From DATJHM01 sp035493895 (GTDB lineage Bacteria; Chloroflexota; Ktedonobacteria; Ktedonobacterales; Ktedonobacteraceae), in the NCBI GenBank assembly GCA_035493895.1, contig DATJHM010000195.1:1-34656 (forward strand): a stretch of DNA of 34,656 bases, read 5' to 3'. The notes under the pieces are model-generated. The model saw nothing but the letters and a program-made list of their open reading frames with translations, did no database searches and had not been told where the DNA came from. The translations under genes and the position numbers were made by a program. Every line of letters starts with the position of its first letter. Position 1 is the first letter of the stretch. Below, one piece after another: positions 17,100-24,861 of this stretch.

Positions 17100-17143
17100 A
17101 AGGGGGCAGAAATCCTATTCTCATCCCTATCTTCTGCCCTTTT
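17100..17143. terminator. Hairpin between two divergent promoters
   Basis: GGGCAGAA (17104-17111) pairs with TTCTGCCC (17132-17139). The stem can extend by A-T and G-U pairs, the loop is 20 bases, and T-rich tracts follow on both strands. It looks like a bidirectional terminator, yet no gene ends nearby. It sits between the Rrf2 promoter (minus) and the response-regulator promoter (plus) in a 359-base gene-free stretch (16969-17327). Confidence 0.45.
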
Positions 17144-17199
17144 CTTCTTCAGGTCGGATTAATTTCTGCTGAGAATAGAGGAAATTGCGTTCTGTAGAC

Positions 17200-17228
17200 T
17201 TGCAGGCTTTTCTTATGCTCTCTATAAT
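17200..17228 (+). promoter_or_regulatory. Promoter of the two-component operon
   Basis: TTGCAG (17200-17205), a 17-base spacer and a perfect TATAAT (17223-17228) read toward the response regulator, with a leader of about 93 bases. Confidence 0.75.
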
Positions 17229-17327
17229 GATGCTTAGGCATAGTTTTTCTTTCAGGCTCCATCTTTACTCATTGAATATATTATGTATAACCGACGAACT
17301 CATCTGGTGCTTTAAGGGGATTTCAGT

Positions 17328-18089
17328 ATGCAGCAAGGGACCTCTTCCTGGCAGGCCGATCAGGACAAACAGCCCTTTCTTAAGGTGCTTGTCATTGACG
17401 ATGAAGAAAATATTATTGAGTTTATCAAACTCGGTCTCCGCTATGAGGGCTTTCAGGTTGAAGCCGCTCCTGACGGAGAACAAGGGGTCACGCTGGCTCA
17501 ACGCATCAATCCCGATCTCATCATTCTCGATGTGATGATGCCCGGTATCGATGGTCTGGAAGTCTGCCGACGCCTTCGCAGCAATCCTACGACAAGCGAT
17601 ATCCCCATTTTGATGCTTACCGCTAAAGATGAGGTTCGCGACCGGATCGCTGGCTTGCGCATAGGGGCCGATGATTATCTTACGAAGCCTTTCAATTTTG
17701 ACGAACTACTGGAGCGGATGCGCGCTATTCTACGCCGTCAGAAACGTTCTCAACATGCTCAAGCCGGGGCTGGAGAAGAGGATAGCGGCCAGGTTCTACA
17801 ATTTGGCGATCTACGCCTCAATACTTCCACACGCGAGGTTACACGCGGTGGACGCCTGATCGAGCTGACTGCTACCGAGTATAACCTTCTGCATTTGTTT
17901 ATGAGCCATCCTCGCCAGGTTCTTGATCGCCAGACTATCCTTAACCGCGTCTGGGGGTACGATTTCCTTGGCGAAACCAATATTATTGAAGTGTACGTAC
18001 GCTATCTACGGGAGAAAATTGAAGATTCACCTAGCACTCCCCGTCTTATTCAGACGGTACGTAGCGTTGGCTATGTTCTACGTGGCTAA
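17328..18089 (+). CDS. OmpR/PhoB-type response regulator
   Basis: A DNA-binding response regulator of 253 residues. The receiver (about 19-135) has the acidic pair D24-D25, phosphoacceptor D68 (LIILDVMMP), T98 and K120 (LTKPF). The C-terminal winged helix (about 160-253) contains LTATEYNLLHLFMSHPRQVL, a typical OmpR-family recognition region, and ends with the VRSVGYVLRG strand. ATG at 17328 follows AAGGGGAT. It is followed after 47 bases by a histidine kinase on the same strand, its likely partner. The N-terminus has an extra 17 polar residues before the first beta strand. Target genes cannot be read from the sequence. Confidence 0.95.
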   Translation: MQQGTSSWQADQDKQPFLKVLVIDDEENIIEFIKLGLRYEGFQVEAAPDGEQGVTLAQRINPDLIILDVMMPGIDGLEVCRRLRSNPTTSDIPILMLTAKDEVRDRIAGLRIGADDYLTKPFNFDELLERMRAILRRQKRSQHAQAGAGEEDSGQVLQFGDLRLNTSTREVTRGGRLIELTATEYNLLHLFMSHPRQVLDRQTILNRVWGYDFLGETNIIEVYVRYLREKIEDSPSTPRLIQTVRSVGYVLRG

Positions 18090-18136
18090 CTCTACTGGAA
18101 GGCTTTCTATTCTTGTTCTTCTTGGAGTAATATTCC

Positions 18137-19420
18137 ATGCCAGAGCCGCATGCCTCGAACACTGAAGATCATACAGGGTCATTGAAGTCCTTAAACGCGA
18201 TACCTGCACCTCCGGCCAGCAATCACGCCCCGGTCGCTGCTACGCCTTTACCTCTCCCATCCGCTACCAACACACAGGGCTCTCCCTCTACTGATACTAC
18301 TACCAGCCCTTTTCTGGAAAACGCTCTCGCCGCCAACGCGAATACACCACTCTGGATACGTCCTTTCTTTAGCCTGCGCATACAACTGATTGCAACCTAT
18401 ATCATTTCTCTTCTGCTCGTTGTCGCTCTCGTCTGTCTACTGATCTATCGGCAAAGCAATCTGTTCTATATCAGTGGAGCCGCTCTTGTGGTGATTTTCT
18501 TCGGCTCTCTCATCGCGCTTACTATGATCACGCTCTTACTACGTCCCCTCTGGCGCGTGACTGATGTCGCCCAGGCGATCGCTGTCGGTGACCTCAAACA
18601 ACGCAAACGCTTACCGATGCGCCAGCCTCCCCAGGATGAAATTGACCGCCTGGCTGGCAGTCTCAATGAGATGGTTCTACGTCTGGAAAAAGCTGAGGAG
18701 CTGCAACATGCTTCTGAACAGCGCTTCACGCGCTTCTTCTCCGATGCTTCCCATCAATTGAGAACTCCTCTCACTTCTATACGTGGCTTCACGGAAGTAC
18801 TGATGCGCGGAGCAAAGGATGATCCCGATACGGCACAACGCGTGCTCAAACGGATGAAGAGTGAAGCTGAGCGGATGACTGCTCTCATTAATGACTTGTT
18901 GACGCTTGCACGCCTGGATGATACGCAATTGCTTAAAAAACAGTACGTGGATCTGGTCGATCTGGCAAATGATAGCATTGCTTATGCCAGGATGCACACG
19001 AATGCTGAGCGATCCATTTCGCTGCTCGTGAATACACAGGAAAGCTATGGCTTACAGGCAGACAAAGAACGTTTGAAGCAGCTTTTTTTCATTCTCTTAG
19101 ATAATGCTCTGAAATATGGCCGTCAGACGCCTGATGGCCAAATCACGCTTCAGCTCACGAAACACGAGAATCAGGCGATGCTTCAGGTGATTGATAATGG
19201 CAGTGGCATCAGTGCCATTGATATGGAGCACATTTTCGATGCCTTCTATCGGGGAGCGCCTCCTTCGACCACGCCGACCAGTGCTGCTCCTCCGGTGGGC
19301 GTTGGCCTGGGTTTGACAATTGCAGCAGCCATTACACGCGCTCACGAAGGCTCAATTACGGCGGTTAGCGAGCCTGGCAAGGGCTCCACCTTCTCAGTTG
19401 TTTTACCTTGCCTCACGTAA
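18137..19420 (+). CDS. Sensor histidine kinase
   Basis: A membrane HisKA-type histidine kinase of 427 residues, the likely partner of the upstream response regulator. Residues 1-75 are a Pro/Ser/Thr/Ala-rich, probably disordered cytoplasmic tail. Two membrane segments follow (about 84-104 and 113-135), joined by only about 8 residues, so there is essentially no extracellular sensor. A HAMP linker (about 136-188) leads to the phosphorylated H206 in SDASHQLRTPLTSI. The ATPase domain has LLDNALKYG (N box), DNGSGI (G1), IFDAFYRG (F) and GVGLGLTI (G2). All catalytic motifs are intact. It probably senses the membrane itself or acts with another protein. The ATG lies 47 bases past the regulator stop. 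Confidence 0.94.
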   Translation: MPEPHASNTEDHTGSLKSLNAIPAPPASNHAPVAATPLPLPSATNTQGSPSTDTTTSPFLENALAANANTPLWIRPFFSLRIQLIATYIISLLLVVALVCLLIYRQSNLFYISGAALVVIFFGSLIALTMITLLLRPLWRVTDVAQAIAVGDLKQRKRLPMRQPPQDEIDRLAGSLNEMVLRLEKAEELQHASEQRFTRFFSDASHQLRTPLTSIRGFTEVLMRGAKDDPDTAQRVLKRMKSEAERMTALINDLLTLARLDDTQLLKKQYVDLVDLANDSIAYARMHTNAERSISLLVNTQESYGLQADKERLKQLFFILLDNALKYGRQTPDGQITLQLTKHENQAMLQVIDNGSGISAIDMEHIFDAFYRGAPPSTTPTSAAPPVGVGLGLTIAAAITRAHEGSITAVSEPGKGSTFSVVLPCLT

Positions 19421-19440
19421 TTTCTTCTTTGTCTTTCTTA

Positions 19441-19469
19441 TTGACCCGCGCTTTCACAGGTGGTACACT
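19441..19469 (+). promoter_or_regulatory. Promoter of the dehydrogenase-like gene
   Basis: TTGACC (19441-19446), a 17-base spacer and TACACT (19464-19469) lie 50 bases before the next ATG, so this gene need not depend on the two-component operon. Confidence 0.6.
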
Positions 19470-19519
19470 GCCTTTGCAATACAATACAAGCGATAAGCTA
19501 GCGAAGGTAATAAACGACC

Positions 19520-21319
19520 ATGTGGACCTCAACGCTGGATCTCGATCTCAAACGGACTTTGTTAACCCGCCTGCTCGGTCGGTTCTGGAGTGGTGCATAT
19601 TTCTCCTCCTTTGCTCCTCTGCGTGTACAACAAATCCCTCGTCAATCTCTGGCCGCTACAACCTGGGTTCGCGTCCGCAATCGTCTGGCAGGCATCAGCG
19701 GCAGTGATCTCCAATTGCTCACGGCCAACGGCGATCTGCGCGTTGCACCCACCACGCTGCCACAATATAAACATATCTATCCAGGACAAGAAGTGATAGG
19801 CGAAGTCATTGAGGTCGGTGATGATGTCCAGCGTCTTCGCGTCGGTGATCGCGTCGTTCTACAATATGCGGCAAATTGCCTGTCGAGCGGACTCCAGAAT
19901 CTCTGCCGCTCTTGCGCCGCAGGCTGCTACAATCTCTGCGAGAACAGCTCTCTTCCCTCCCCAACGCAAATAGGCGGCGGCTGGAGCGAAGAAATGCTGG
20001 TACCCGAGCAGCAGCTTTTTCGCGTGCCCGATACTCTTTCAGATGAACAGGCGGTTCTCCTGCACCCGACTGCCATCGCGGTACATGCTGTTCTACGCCA
20101 CCTTCCTCATCCCGACGAACGTGTGCTGATCATCGGGGCGGGCACGATCGGTCTCCTGACACTTCAAGTGGTGCGCGCTCTGGCACCTCAGGCCGAGATT
20201 AGCGTTCTGGCACGCCATCCCTTTCAGGTTGAGCAAGCAACCCGTATGGGAGCGGCACATATTATTTATCCCCAGGACAGCTATGTCGGCATCCAACGCG
20301 TTACGCACGCACAGATCTATCGCGGCATCCCCGGCAATCAGATGCTCATTGGCGGCTACGATGCGATTTTCGATACGGTGGGCAAACGCCAGACACTTCA
20401 CCACGCTCTACGCTGGGCTCATATGCGCGCTGCCGTTATCCTGGTTGGTATGGATCTTCACATGATGCATATTGATCTCACGCCCGTCTGGTACCAGGAA
20501 CTCAATCTGCTCGGCTCACGCGCTCATGGTCTGGAAAACTGGCCTCCCGGCTCTATGGAACAGGCAAGCTCTTTCGATGTGGCTGTTGAGCTGATTGAAC
20601 AGGGTTATGTGCATCCAGAGTTTCTGATCACTCATCATTACGCGCTTACCAACTATCAGAATGCGATTCTTACTACGCTCACTAAAGCTCAGAGCAGGGC
20701 AACCAAGGTCGTTTTTGATTATTCCCTGCTCCCTGCTTCGGTCGTGCCTAATGTACGTGCCTCCGCCCGTCGCCGTCGCCCTGCTTTATCTGATGAACAA
20801 GACGATACACAGGCTTCTGAGTCCGAGCAGACGCAAGGCGAGGATGAGGAGACGGATGCAACAAGCGCAGATGACATATATACGACCCCTCAGCCACTTT
20901 TACTGGATACGCAACAAAAATCTACGCCGAATTCCTCGTATCAACAGCAGGATTCATCAGCGCCTGCTACTTCTAGCGATGCAGAGGAAGAAGAAGAAGA
21001 GTACGCCACAGTGCAAGATGCAGAGGAAGAAGAGTACGTCAATACGGACCCACACGCCTCTCCGACGTTACGTGAGGAAGAGTTTTTACATCATCAACCT
21101 GATCCTTATGAGAGCCAGCAGGATTGGGCCTCTACTCCTGAAGATAACTATGCCTCCTTCAGCGAAGCACAGGCCTCAAACGAGCTCTCAGACGAGGAAT
21201 CGTCTGTAGCTACTGATGATAATGCCTCTGTCTCCTTTTCTTCTTCTCAAAAAGAGAGAACATCCTATTCCCAGGGCCGCAACAACGGGCGTCAGAACAA
21301 AAAACATGGTCGCCGCTAA
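19520..21319 (+). CDS. Zinc-dehydrogenase-like (MDR) protein with lost catalytic zinc ligands and acidic tail
   Basis: Residues 1-410 follow the medium-chain dehydrogenase/reductase fold. There is a GroES-like N-terminal part, VGDRVVLQ, and a structural-zinc-like cysteine cluster (C120, C129, C132, C136, C140). The Rossmann nucleotide site is VLIIGAGTIG (202-211). The catalytic zinc ligands look altered: the Cys of the usual GxCGTD motif is S60 (GISGSD), and the His of GHE is Q90 (PGQE). It may therefore not be a working zinc alcohol dehydrogenase. Residues from about 415 form a 180-residue tail, first basic (ARRRR), then very rich in Glu, Asp, Ser and Gln with two DAEEEE-Y repeats, and finally basic again (NKKHGRR). 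ATG at 19520 follows GAAGGT. Substrate unknown. It ends 2 bases from the converging hspR. Confidence 0.85.
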   Translation: MWTSTLDLDLKRTLLTRLLGRFWSGAYFSSFAPLRVQQIPRQSLAATTWVRVRNRLAGISGSDLQLLTANGDLRVAPTTLPQYKHIYPGQEVIGEVIEVGDDVQRLRVGDRVVLQYAANCLSSGLQNLCRSCAAGCYNLCENSSLPSPTQIGGGWSEEMLVPEQQLFRVPDTLSDEQAVLLHPTAIAVHAVLRHLPHPDERVLIIGAGTIGLLTLQVVRALAPQAEISVLARHPFQVEQATRMGAAHIIYPQDSYVGIQRVTHAQIYRGIPGNQMLIGGYDAIFDTVGKRQTLHHALRWAHMRAAVILVGMDLHMMHIDLTPVWYQELNLLGSRAHGLENWPPGSMEQASSFDVAVELIEQGYVHPEFLITHHYALTNYQNAILTTLTKAQSRATKVVFDYSLLPASVVPNVRASARRRRPALSDEQDDTQASESEQTQGEDEETDATSADDIYTTPQPLLLDTQQKSTPNSSYQQQDSSAPATSSDAEEEEEEYATVQDAEEEEYVNTDPHASPTLREEEFLHHQPDPYESQQDWASTPEDNYASFSEAQASNELSDEESSVATDDNASVSFSSSQKERTSYSQGRNNGRQNKKHGRR

Positions 21320-21321
21320 CG

Positions 21322-21726
21322 CTACTCGAAATCATTCATACTCACGATCGTAAAGCCATTGGGATCACGCTGCTGCAACCGCTCAATAATATCTTTCAAT
21401 CTGCGGGTCTCGCTTGCATGCTGAGTACGCAAGGCTTCCATTTCTTTCTCCAGATCTTCCTGCATATGCTCCATACGATCCTTCATATGCAGAATCGCCT
21501 CCACGCCCGCCAGATTTACTCCCAGATCCCTCATCAAGCTTCTGATCTGCTGCACACGTTCTATATCTCGATCGGAATAGAGACGCGGACTGTGCGGACT
21601 GCTCCCCTTACGCGCCGGGGAAATCAATCCTAGCCGTTCGTAGTGACGCAACGTTTGCTCGTGTACCTCAGCCCGTTCAGCCGCGACACTGATGATATAC
21701 CACGCGCCACTCGTCTTCTCAGGCAT
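21322..21726 (-). CDS. hspR: Heat-shock repressor HspR (MerR family)
   Basis: HspR represses chaperone genes by binding HAIR operators, with DnaK as co-repressor in actinomycetes. The 134-residue protein has a MerR-type winged helix near residues 10-80 (ISVAAERAEVHEQTLRHYE, then RLYSDRDIERVQQIRSLMRDLGVNLAGVEAIL). A charged coiled coil (about 85-118) and a short hydrophobic end complete it. It is the third gene of a grpE-dnaJ-hspR operon, starting 27 bases after dnaJ, in the same context as in Streptomyces and Mycobacterium except that dnaK is not here. HAIR-like sites occur before grpE (23507-23527) and before clpB (28695-28715), so it should control itself and both chaperone units. ATG at 21724-21726 has AAAGGA upstream. 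Confidence 0.92.
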   Translation of the reverse strand: MPEKTSGAWYIISVAAERAEVHEQTLRHYERLGLISPARKGSSPHSPRLYSDRDIERVQQIRSLMRDLGVNLAGVEAILHMKDRMEHMQEDLEKEMEALRTQHASETRRLKDIIERLQQRDPNGFTIVSMNDFE

Positions 21727-21753
21727 GAGTGAGTTTTCCTTTCGCTCTCTTGA

Positions 21754-22788
21754 CTATGGATGTACTTCGACGCCTCGACTTCGTGCCAGTTTCTCAAACA
21801 ATGCTTTCTCTTCCGCTGTCAGATTCAGCGGCAAAAGGACACGCAGGCGGGCAAACAGGTTTCCATTTCCCTCACCACGCAAATGCGGCATGCCTTTCCC
21901 GGCCAGCCGAATGATACGATTGTTCTGCGTCTCAGCTGGTATTGTCAAAGCCAGTTTTCGCCCATCGGGTAGCGGCACGGGCACCTCTCCGCCAAGCATT
22001 GCCTTCACCAGTTCGACATCGACATCGACGTAGAGATCATCCCCTTTGCGCTCATAGCCTGCATCAGCCTTCACGGTAATTACCAGAAAGAGATCTCCCC
22101 GTGGCCCGCCTCCCATGCCAGGCTGTCCCTCGCCTGCCACGCGAATACGAGAGCCAGTATCGACCCCCGCCGGTATTTTGACCTGGATGCGCTTATTACG
22201 TGGCACCATTCCCTGCCCCAAACAGGTCGGGCAGCTTTTATTACTTACCTCTCCGGTACCATGACAGGTGGGACATACCTCGGTCGATTGAATATTAAAT
22301 GTACGCGAACCACCAAGATAGGCCTCTTGCAACGTCACTTCTACCGGCTGATCGATATTATCTCCCGTGCGTCGACGCATATCTGCGCCTCGTGCGCCGC
22401 GCGCACTGCCTGCGCCACTTCGCCCAAAAAGCGCCTCGAAGAAGTCTGAAAAGCCTGCACCGCTCGGATCAAAATCAAAAGGCGCTCCGGTTGCCCCACG
22501 CGTTCCATTCCCTCCATATTGATAAGCCTTGTGTGTAGCACCCGAGAAATTCGGCCCAAATTGATCCTGCCAGTTCGGCCCAAGCGTATCGTACTTGTGC
22601 CGCTTCTCGGTGTCCGAGAGCACTTCGTACGCTTCATTAATCTCTTTAAATTTCTCTTCTGACTTCTTATCTCCAGGATTGACATCAGGATGATACTTGC
22701 GGGCTAGTTTTCGAAATGCCTTCTTTATCTCATCCGTGCTAGCTTCGCGAGAGACCCCGAGAATCTTATAATAGTCTTTATAATCCAT
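21754..22788 (-). CDS. dnaJ: DnaJ-type co-chaperone with half-size zinc finger
   Basis: An Hsp40 that delivers clients to DnaK and stimulates its ATPase. The 344-residue protein has a J domain (1-70) with the HPD motif at 33-35 and a Gly/Phe-rich stretch (about 80-135). The substrate-binding C-terminal domains end in a conserved VPVPLPDGRKLALTIPA segment. Canonical DnaJ has four CxxCxGxG repeats; here only two remain, C172-C175 and C186-C189, enough for a single zinc site. That places it between DnaJ and CbpA types. ATG at 22786-22788. It lies 70 bases after grpE and 27 before hspR. No dnaK is visible in the window. Confidence 0.93.
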   Translation of the reverse strand: MDYKDYYKILGVSREASTDEIKKAFRKLARKYHPDVNPGDKKSEEKFKEINEAYEVLSDTEKRHKYDTLGPNWQDQFGPNFSGATHKAYQYGGNGTRGATGAPFDFDPSGAGFSDFFEALFGRSGAGSARGARGADMRRRTGDNIDQPVEVTLQEAYLGGSRTFNIQSTEVCPTCHGTGEVSNKSCPTCLGQGMVPRNKRIQVKIPAGVDTGSRIRVAGEGQPGMGGGPRGDLFLVITVKADAGYERKGDDLYVDVDVELVKAMLGGEVPVPLPDGRKLALTIPAETQNNRIIRLAGKGMPHLRGEGNGNLFARLRVLLPLNLTAEEKALFEKLARSRGVEVHP

Positions 22789-22814
22789 GTCCTAGCCCTC
22801 TTTAATTATTGACC

Positions 22815-22844
22815 GGTAGAGCCGCTCTTGATAACGACTCTACC
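22815..22844 (-). other. Intercistronic hairpin in grpE-dnaJ
   Basis: GGTAGAG (22815-22821) pairs with CTCTACC (22838-22844) around a 16-base loop. It is placed between the grpE stop and the dnaJ ribosome-binding site. No T-run follows, so it may be a stability or processing element, not a terminator. Confidence 0.4.
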
Positions 22845-22858
22845 AACCCTGCCCGGGG

Positions 22859-23422
22859 TTATTTATTGCCCATGCTTACTTTCACGCGGGCCGGACGTAG
22901 CGTCTCATCGCCAAGTGTGTAGCCTTTGCGCTCCTCTTCCAGAATGGTACCCTCGGGCTGTCCACTGTTCTCGACCGCTTCCACGGCCTCATGGAGATAA
23001 GGATTAAAAGTCTCCCCAACTGTTGAGACAGGGTTAAGCCCCTCTCCACGCAAGACTTCATTCATCTGCCAGTTAAACATGCGCAGTGTCTGTTGCAACT
23101 GTCCCTTATCCAATGTATCCTGGTACTGAAGTGCTCGCTCGACGTTGTCCATCACATCCAGCAATTTGGTGAATAATGCTTTTTTCTGCTGCTGAATGCG
23201 GTCCGTCAGTACACGATCCTGGCGCTTGCGGAAATTATCCCAATCGGCGCGCTCACGCAGGTATTTACTCCAATTGGTCGCCGCTTCCTGGCGTGCCTGA
23301 GCAAGCTGTGTCTCCAGCTCAGCAATACGGGCCGCTTCGGCAGAGGACGCGCTACCCTGCTCCGTTCCATTATTTGCATTAAACGACTTCTGCTGTACTG
23401 GATTCTCTTGAGGATCTTCCAT
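22859..23422 (-). CDS. grpE: Nucleotide exchange factor GrpE
   Basis: GrpE releases ADP from DnaK. The 187-residue protein has a disordered polar N-terminus (about 1-30) and a long coiled coil (about 30-75, ELETQLAQARQEAATNWSKY). The conserved RADWDNFRKRQ follows, and the C-terminal beta domain contains GETFNPYLHEAVE and LRPARVKVS. The start is ATG at 23420-23422 or the GTG immediately before it; AAGGAG is slightly better spaced for the GTG. First gene of the grpE-dnaJ-hspR operon, behind a consensus promoter that contains a HAIR site. Confidence 0.95.
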   Translation of the reverse strand: MEDPQENPVQQKSFNANNGTEQGSASSAEAARIAELETQLAQARQEAATNWSKYLRERADWDNFRKRQDRVLTDRIQQQKKALFTKLLDVMDNVERALQYQDTLDKGQLQQTLRMFNWQMNEVLRGEGLNPVSTVGETFNPYLHEAVEAVENSGQPEGTILEEERKGYTLGDETLRPARVKVSMGNK

Positions 23423-23497
23423 CACGTTTGATTCTCTCCTTGTTCGCTGATCTTTATTCCAACCGTCAGGTATTGGCTGATTCTTTATTGCCGCTCT

Positions 23498-23527
23498 AGT
23501 ATAAAACTTGAGCCCGATACTGTCAAG
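23498..23527 (-). promoter_or_regulatory. grpE-dnaJ-hspR promoter with embedded HspR operator (HAIR)
   Basis: Minus-strand TTGACA (23521-23526), a 17-base spacer and TATACT (23498-23503) form the promoter. Within it lies CTTGACA-N7-GCTCAAG (23507-23527), which fits the HAIR consensus CTTGAGT-N7-ACTCAAG in the core CTTGA and CTCAAG and in the exact 7-base spacing. A bound repressor would cover the -35 element and spacer. Confidence 0.8.
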
Positions 23528-23619
23528 TTTTGTCCACTCTATTTTCGAGGCTACGCAGAAGAAGCCTTTTGTGCGGCATTGAAAAGGCTCATAAAGTCCT
23601 TTTCCACAACATTTTCAAG

Positions 23620-23648
23620 TTGACAAAGCAAAAAACGTCTGGTACAGT
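23620..23648 (+). promoter_or_regulatory. Promoter of the DUF4037-like gene
   Basis: TTGACA (23620-23625), a 17-base spacer and TACAGT (23643-23648) read away from grpE. The predicted start near 23655 leaves a leader of about 70 bases before the chosen ATG. Confidence 0.65.
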
Positions 23649-23727
23649 AAAAGAAATAAAATAGGTGCCTCCATTTTTTCATTTCGTTTTTTTCATGACC
23701 CACATTGGTAAGAAAATGGAGCGATTT

Positions 23728-24816
23728 ATGCCCACATTTGTTTCGGGACTTGAGTTGAACCGTCGTTTCTATAACGAGATAGTACAGCCAATACTGCAAA
23801 CATCTTTTCCCGATCTGCTTTATGCTGCGGCTCTGCTTGGCCCGGGAAGCGAAACGCTTGGTTTTGATACAGAGATGTCTATGGACCACGATTGGGGACT
23901 ACACTTCTTTCTGCTTCTCAGGGATGAAGACATCGATCAAAGAGATACCATCTCCAATCTATTAAGCAGGAAACTGCCAGCCTCTTTTCTTGATATTCCA
24001 GTTTCGCTTTCCGCTATTCCCGTCGAATCGAGAATGCGCATTATGAAGCGGCCAGTAGACGGTCCCATCAATCATTGTGTTATTCCTCTCACCTTGCGTG
24101 ACTTTGTACGTATCCAGCCTGGCTATGATCTTTCGCAACCCTTACAGGCAACGGACTGGCTCACATTTTCGCCTTCTGCTCTCGGTGAATTCGTGGCTGG
24201 AACCGTTTATCATGATGGTATTGGCGAGCTGACTGCGTTACGCAACCACCTGGCATGGTATCCCCATGATATATGGCTCTACTTGCTCGCTTCGGGATGG
24301 CAGCGCATCGGCCAGGAGGAGCATTTAATGCCGCGCGCTGGTTCGGTGGATGATGAACTGGGCTCAGCCATCATCGGTTCACGATTGGTTCGCGATATCA
24401 TGCACCTATGTTTCCTGATGGAAAAGCAGTATGCTCCTTATCCCAAATGGTTTGGTAGTGCATTCAAACGCTTACAATGTGCCCAGGACTTCTGGCCGAT
24501 CCTCTGGCGGGTACAACAAGCTCCTACCTGGCAAAAGCGACAGGACGCCCTTGTGCAAGCCTATGAAAGGCTTGCCTCTTTACATAATGCACTGGGAGTA
24601 AGTAGGAAGCTGCCGGAAACAGTCTCACCGTTTTTCGAGCGTCCTTTCCAGGTTATTCATGGAGATTTGTTTGCTCAGGCACTAATACAACAAATTACAG
24701 ATCCTGAAGTTCGGCGTCTTGCAGAACGACTCCTCATCGGGAATGTCGCCCAATGGAGCGACAATACCGATATTGGGAAGGTTGCAGGCGCAAAACTTCG
24801 TCATCTATATGAGTAA
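23728..24816 (+). CDS. DUF4037-like protein with nucleotidyltransferase-type motif
   Basis: A 362-residue cytoplasmic protein that I place in or near the DUF4037 family by its overall look: an N-terminal PTFVSGLELNRRFYNEIV, then a GS...DHDWG motif and conserved helical segments such as LRNHLAWYPHDIWLYLLASGW. The GS followed 11 residues later by DHD resembles the GSx(10-11)DxD signature of nucleotidyltransferase folds, so it may transfer a nucleotide to an unknown substrate. The ATG at 23728 has GGAG six bases upstream. Two earlier in-frame ATGs (23695, 23716) have poorer sites. It stands alone between grpE and the EccC-like pair, with its own promoter. The biological role is unknown. Confidence 0.7.
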   Translation: MPTFVSGLELNRRFYNEIVQPILQTSFPDLLYAAALLGPGSETLGFDTEMSMDHDWGLHFFLLLRDEDIDQRDTISNLLSRKLPASFLDIPVSLSAIPVESRMRIMKRPVDGPINHCVIPLTLRDFVRIQPGYDLSQPLQATDWLTFSPSALGEFVAGTVYHDGIGELTALRNHLAWYPHDIWLYLLASGWQRIGQEEHLMPRAGSVDDELGSAIIGSRLVRDIMHLCFLMEKQYAPYPKWFGSAFKRLQCAQDFWPILWRVQQAPTWQKRQDALVQAYERLASLHNALGVSRKLPETVSPFFERPFQVIHGDLFAQALIQQITDPEVRRLAERLLIGNVAQWSDNTDIGKVAGAKLRHLYE

Positions 24817-24861
24817 ATCTATATTCTCGATCCAGGGCCATGCTCATCTTAGAACCACCAA

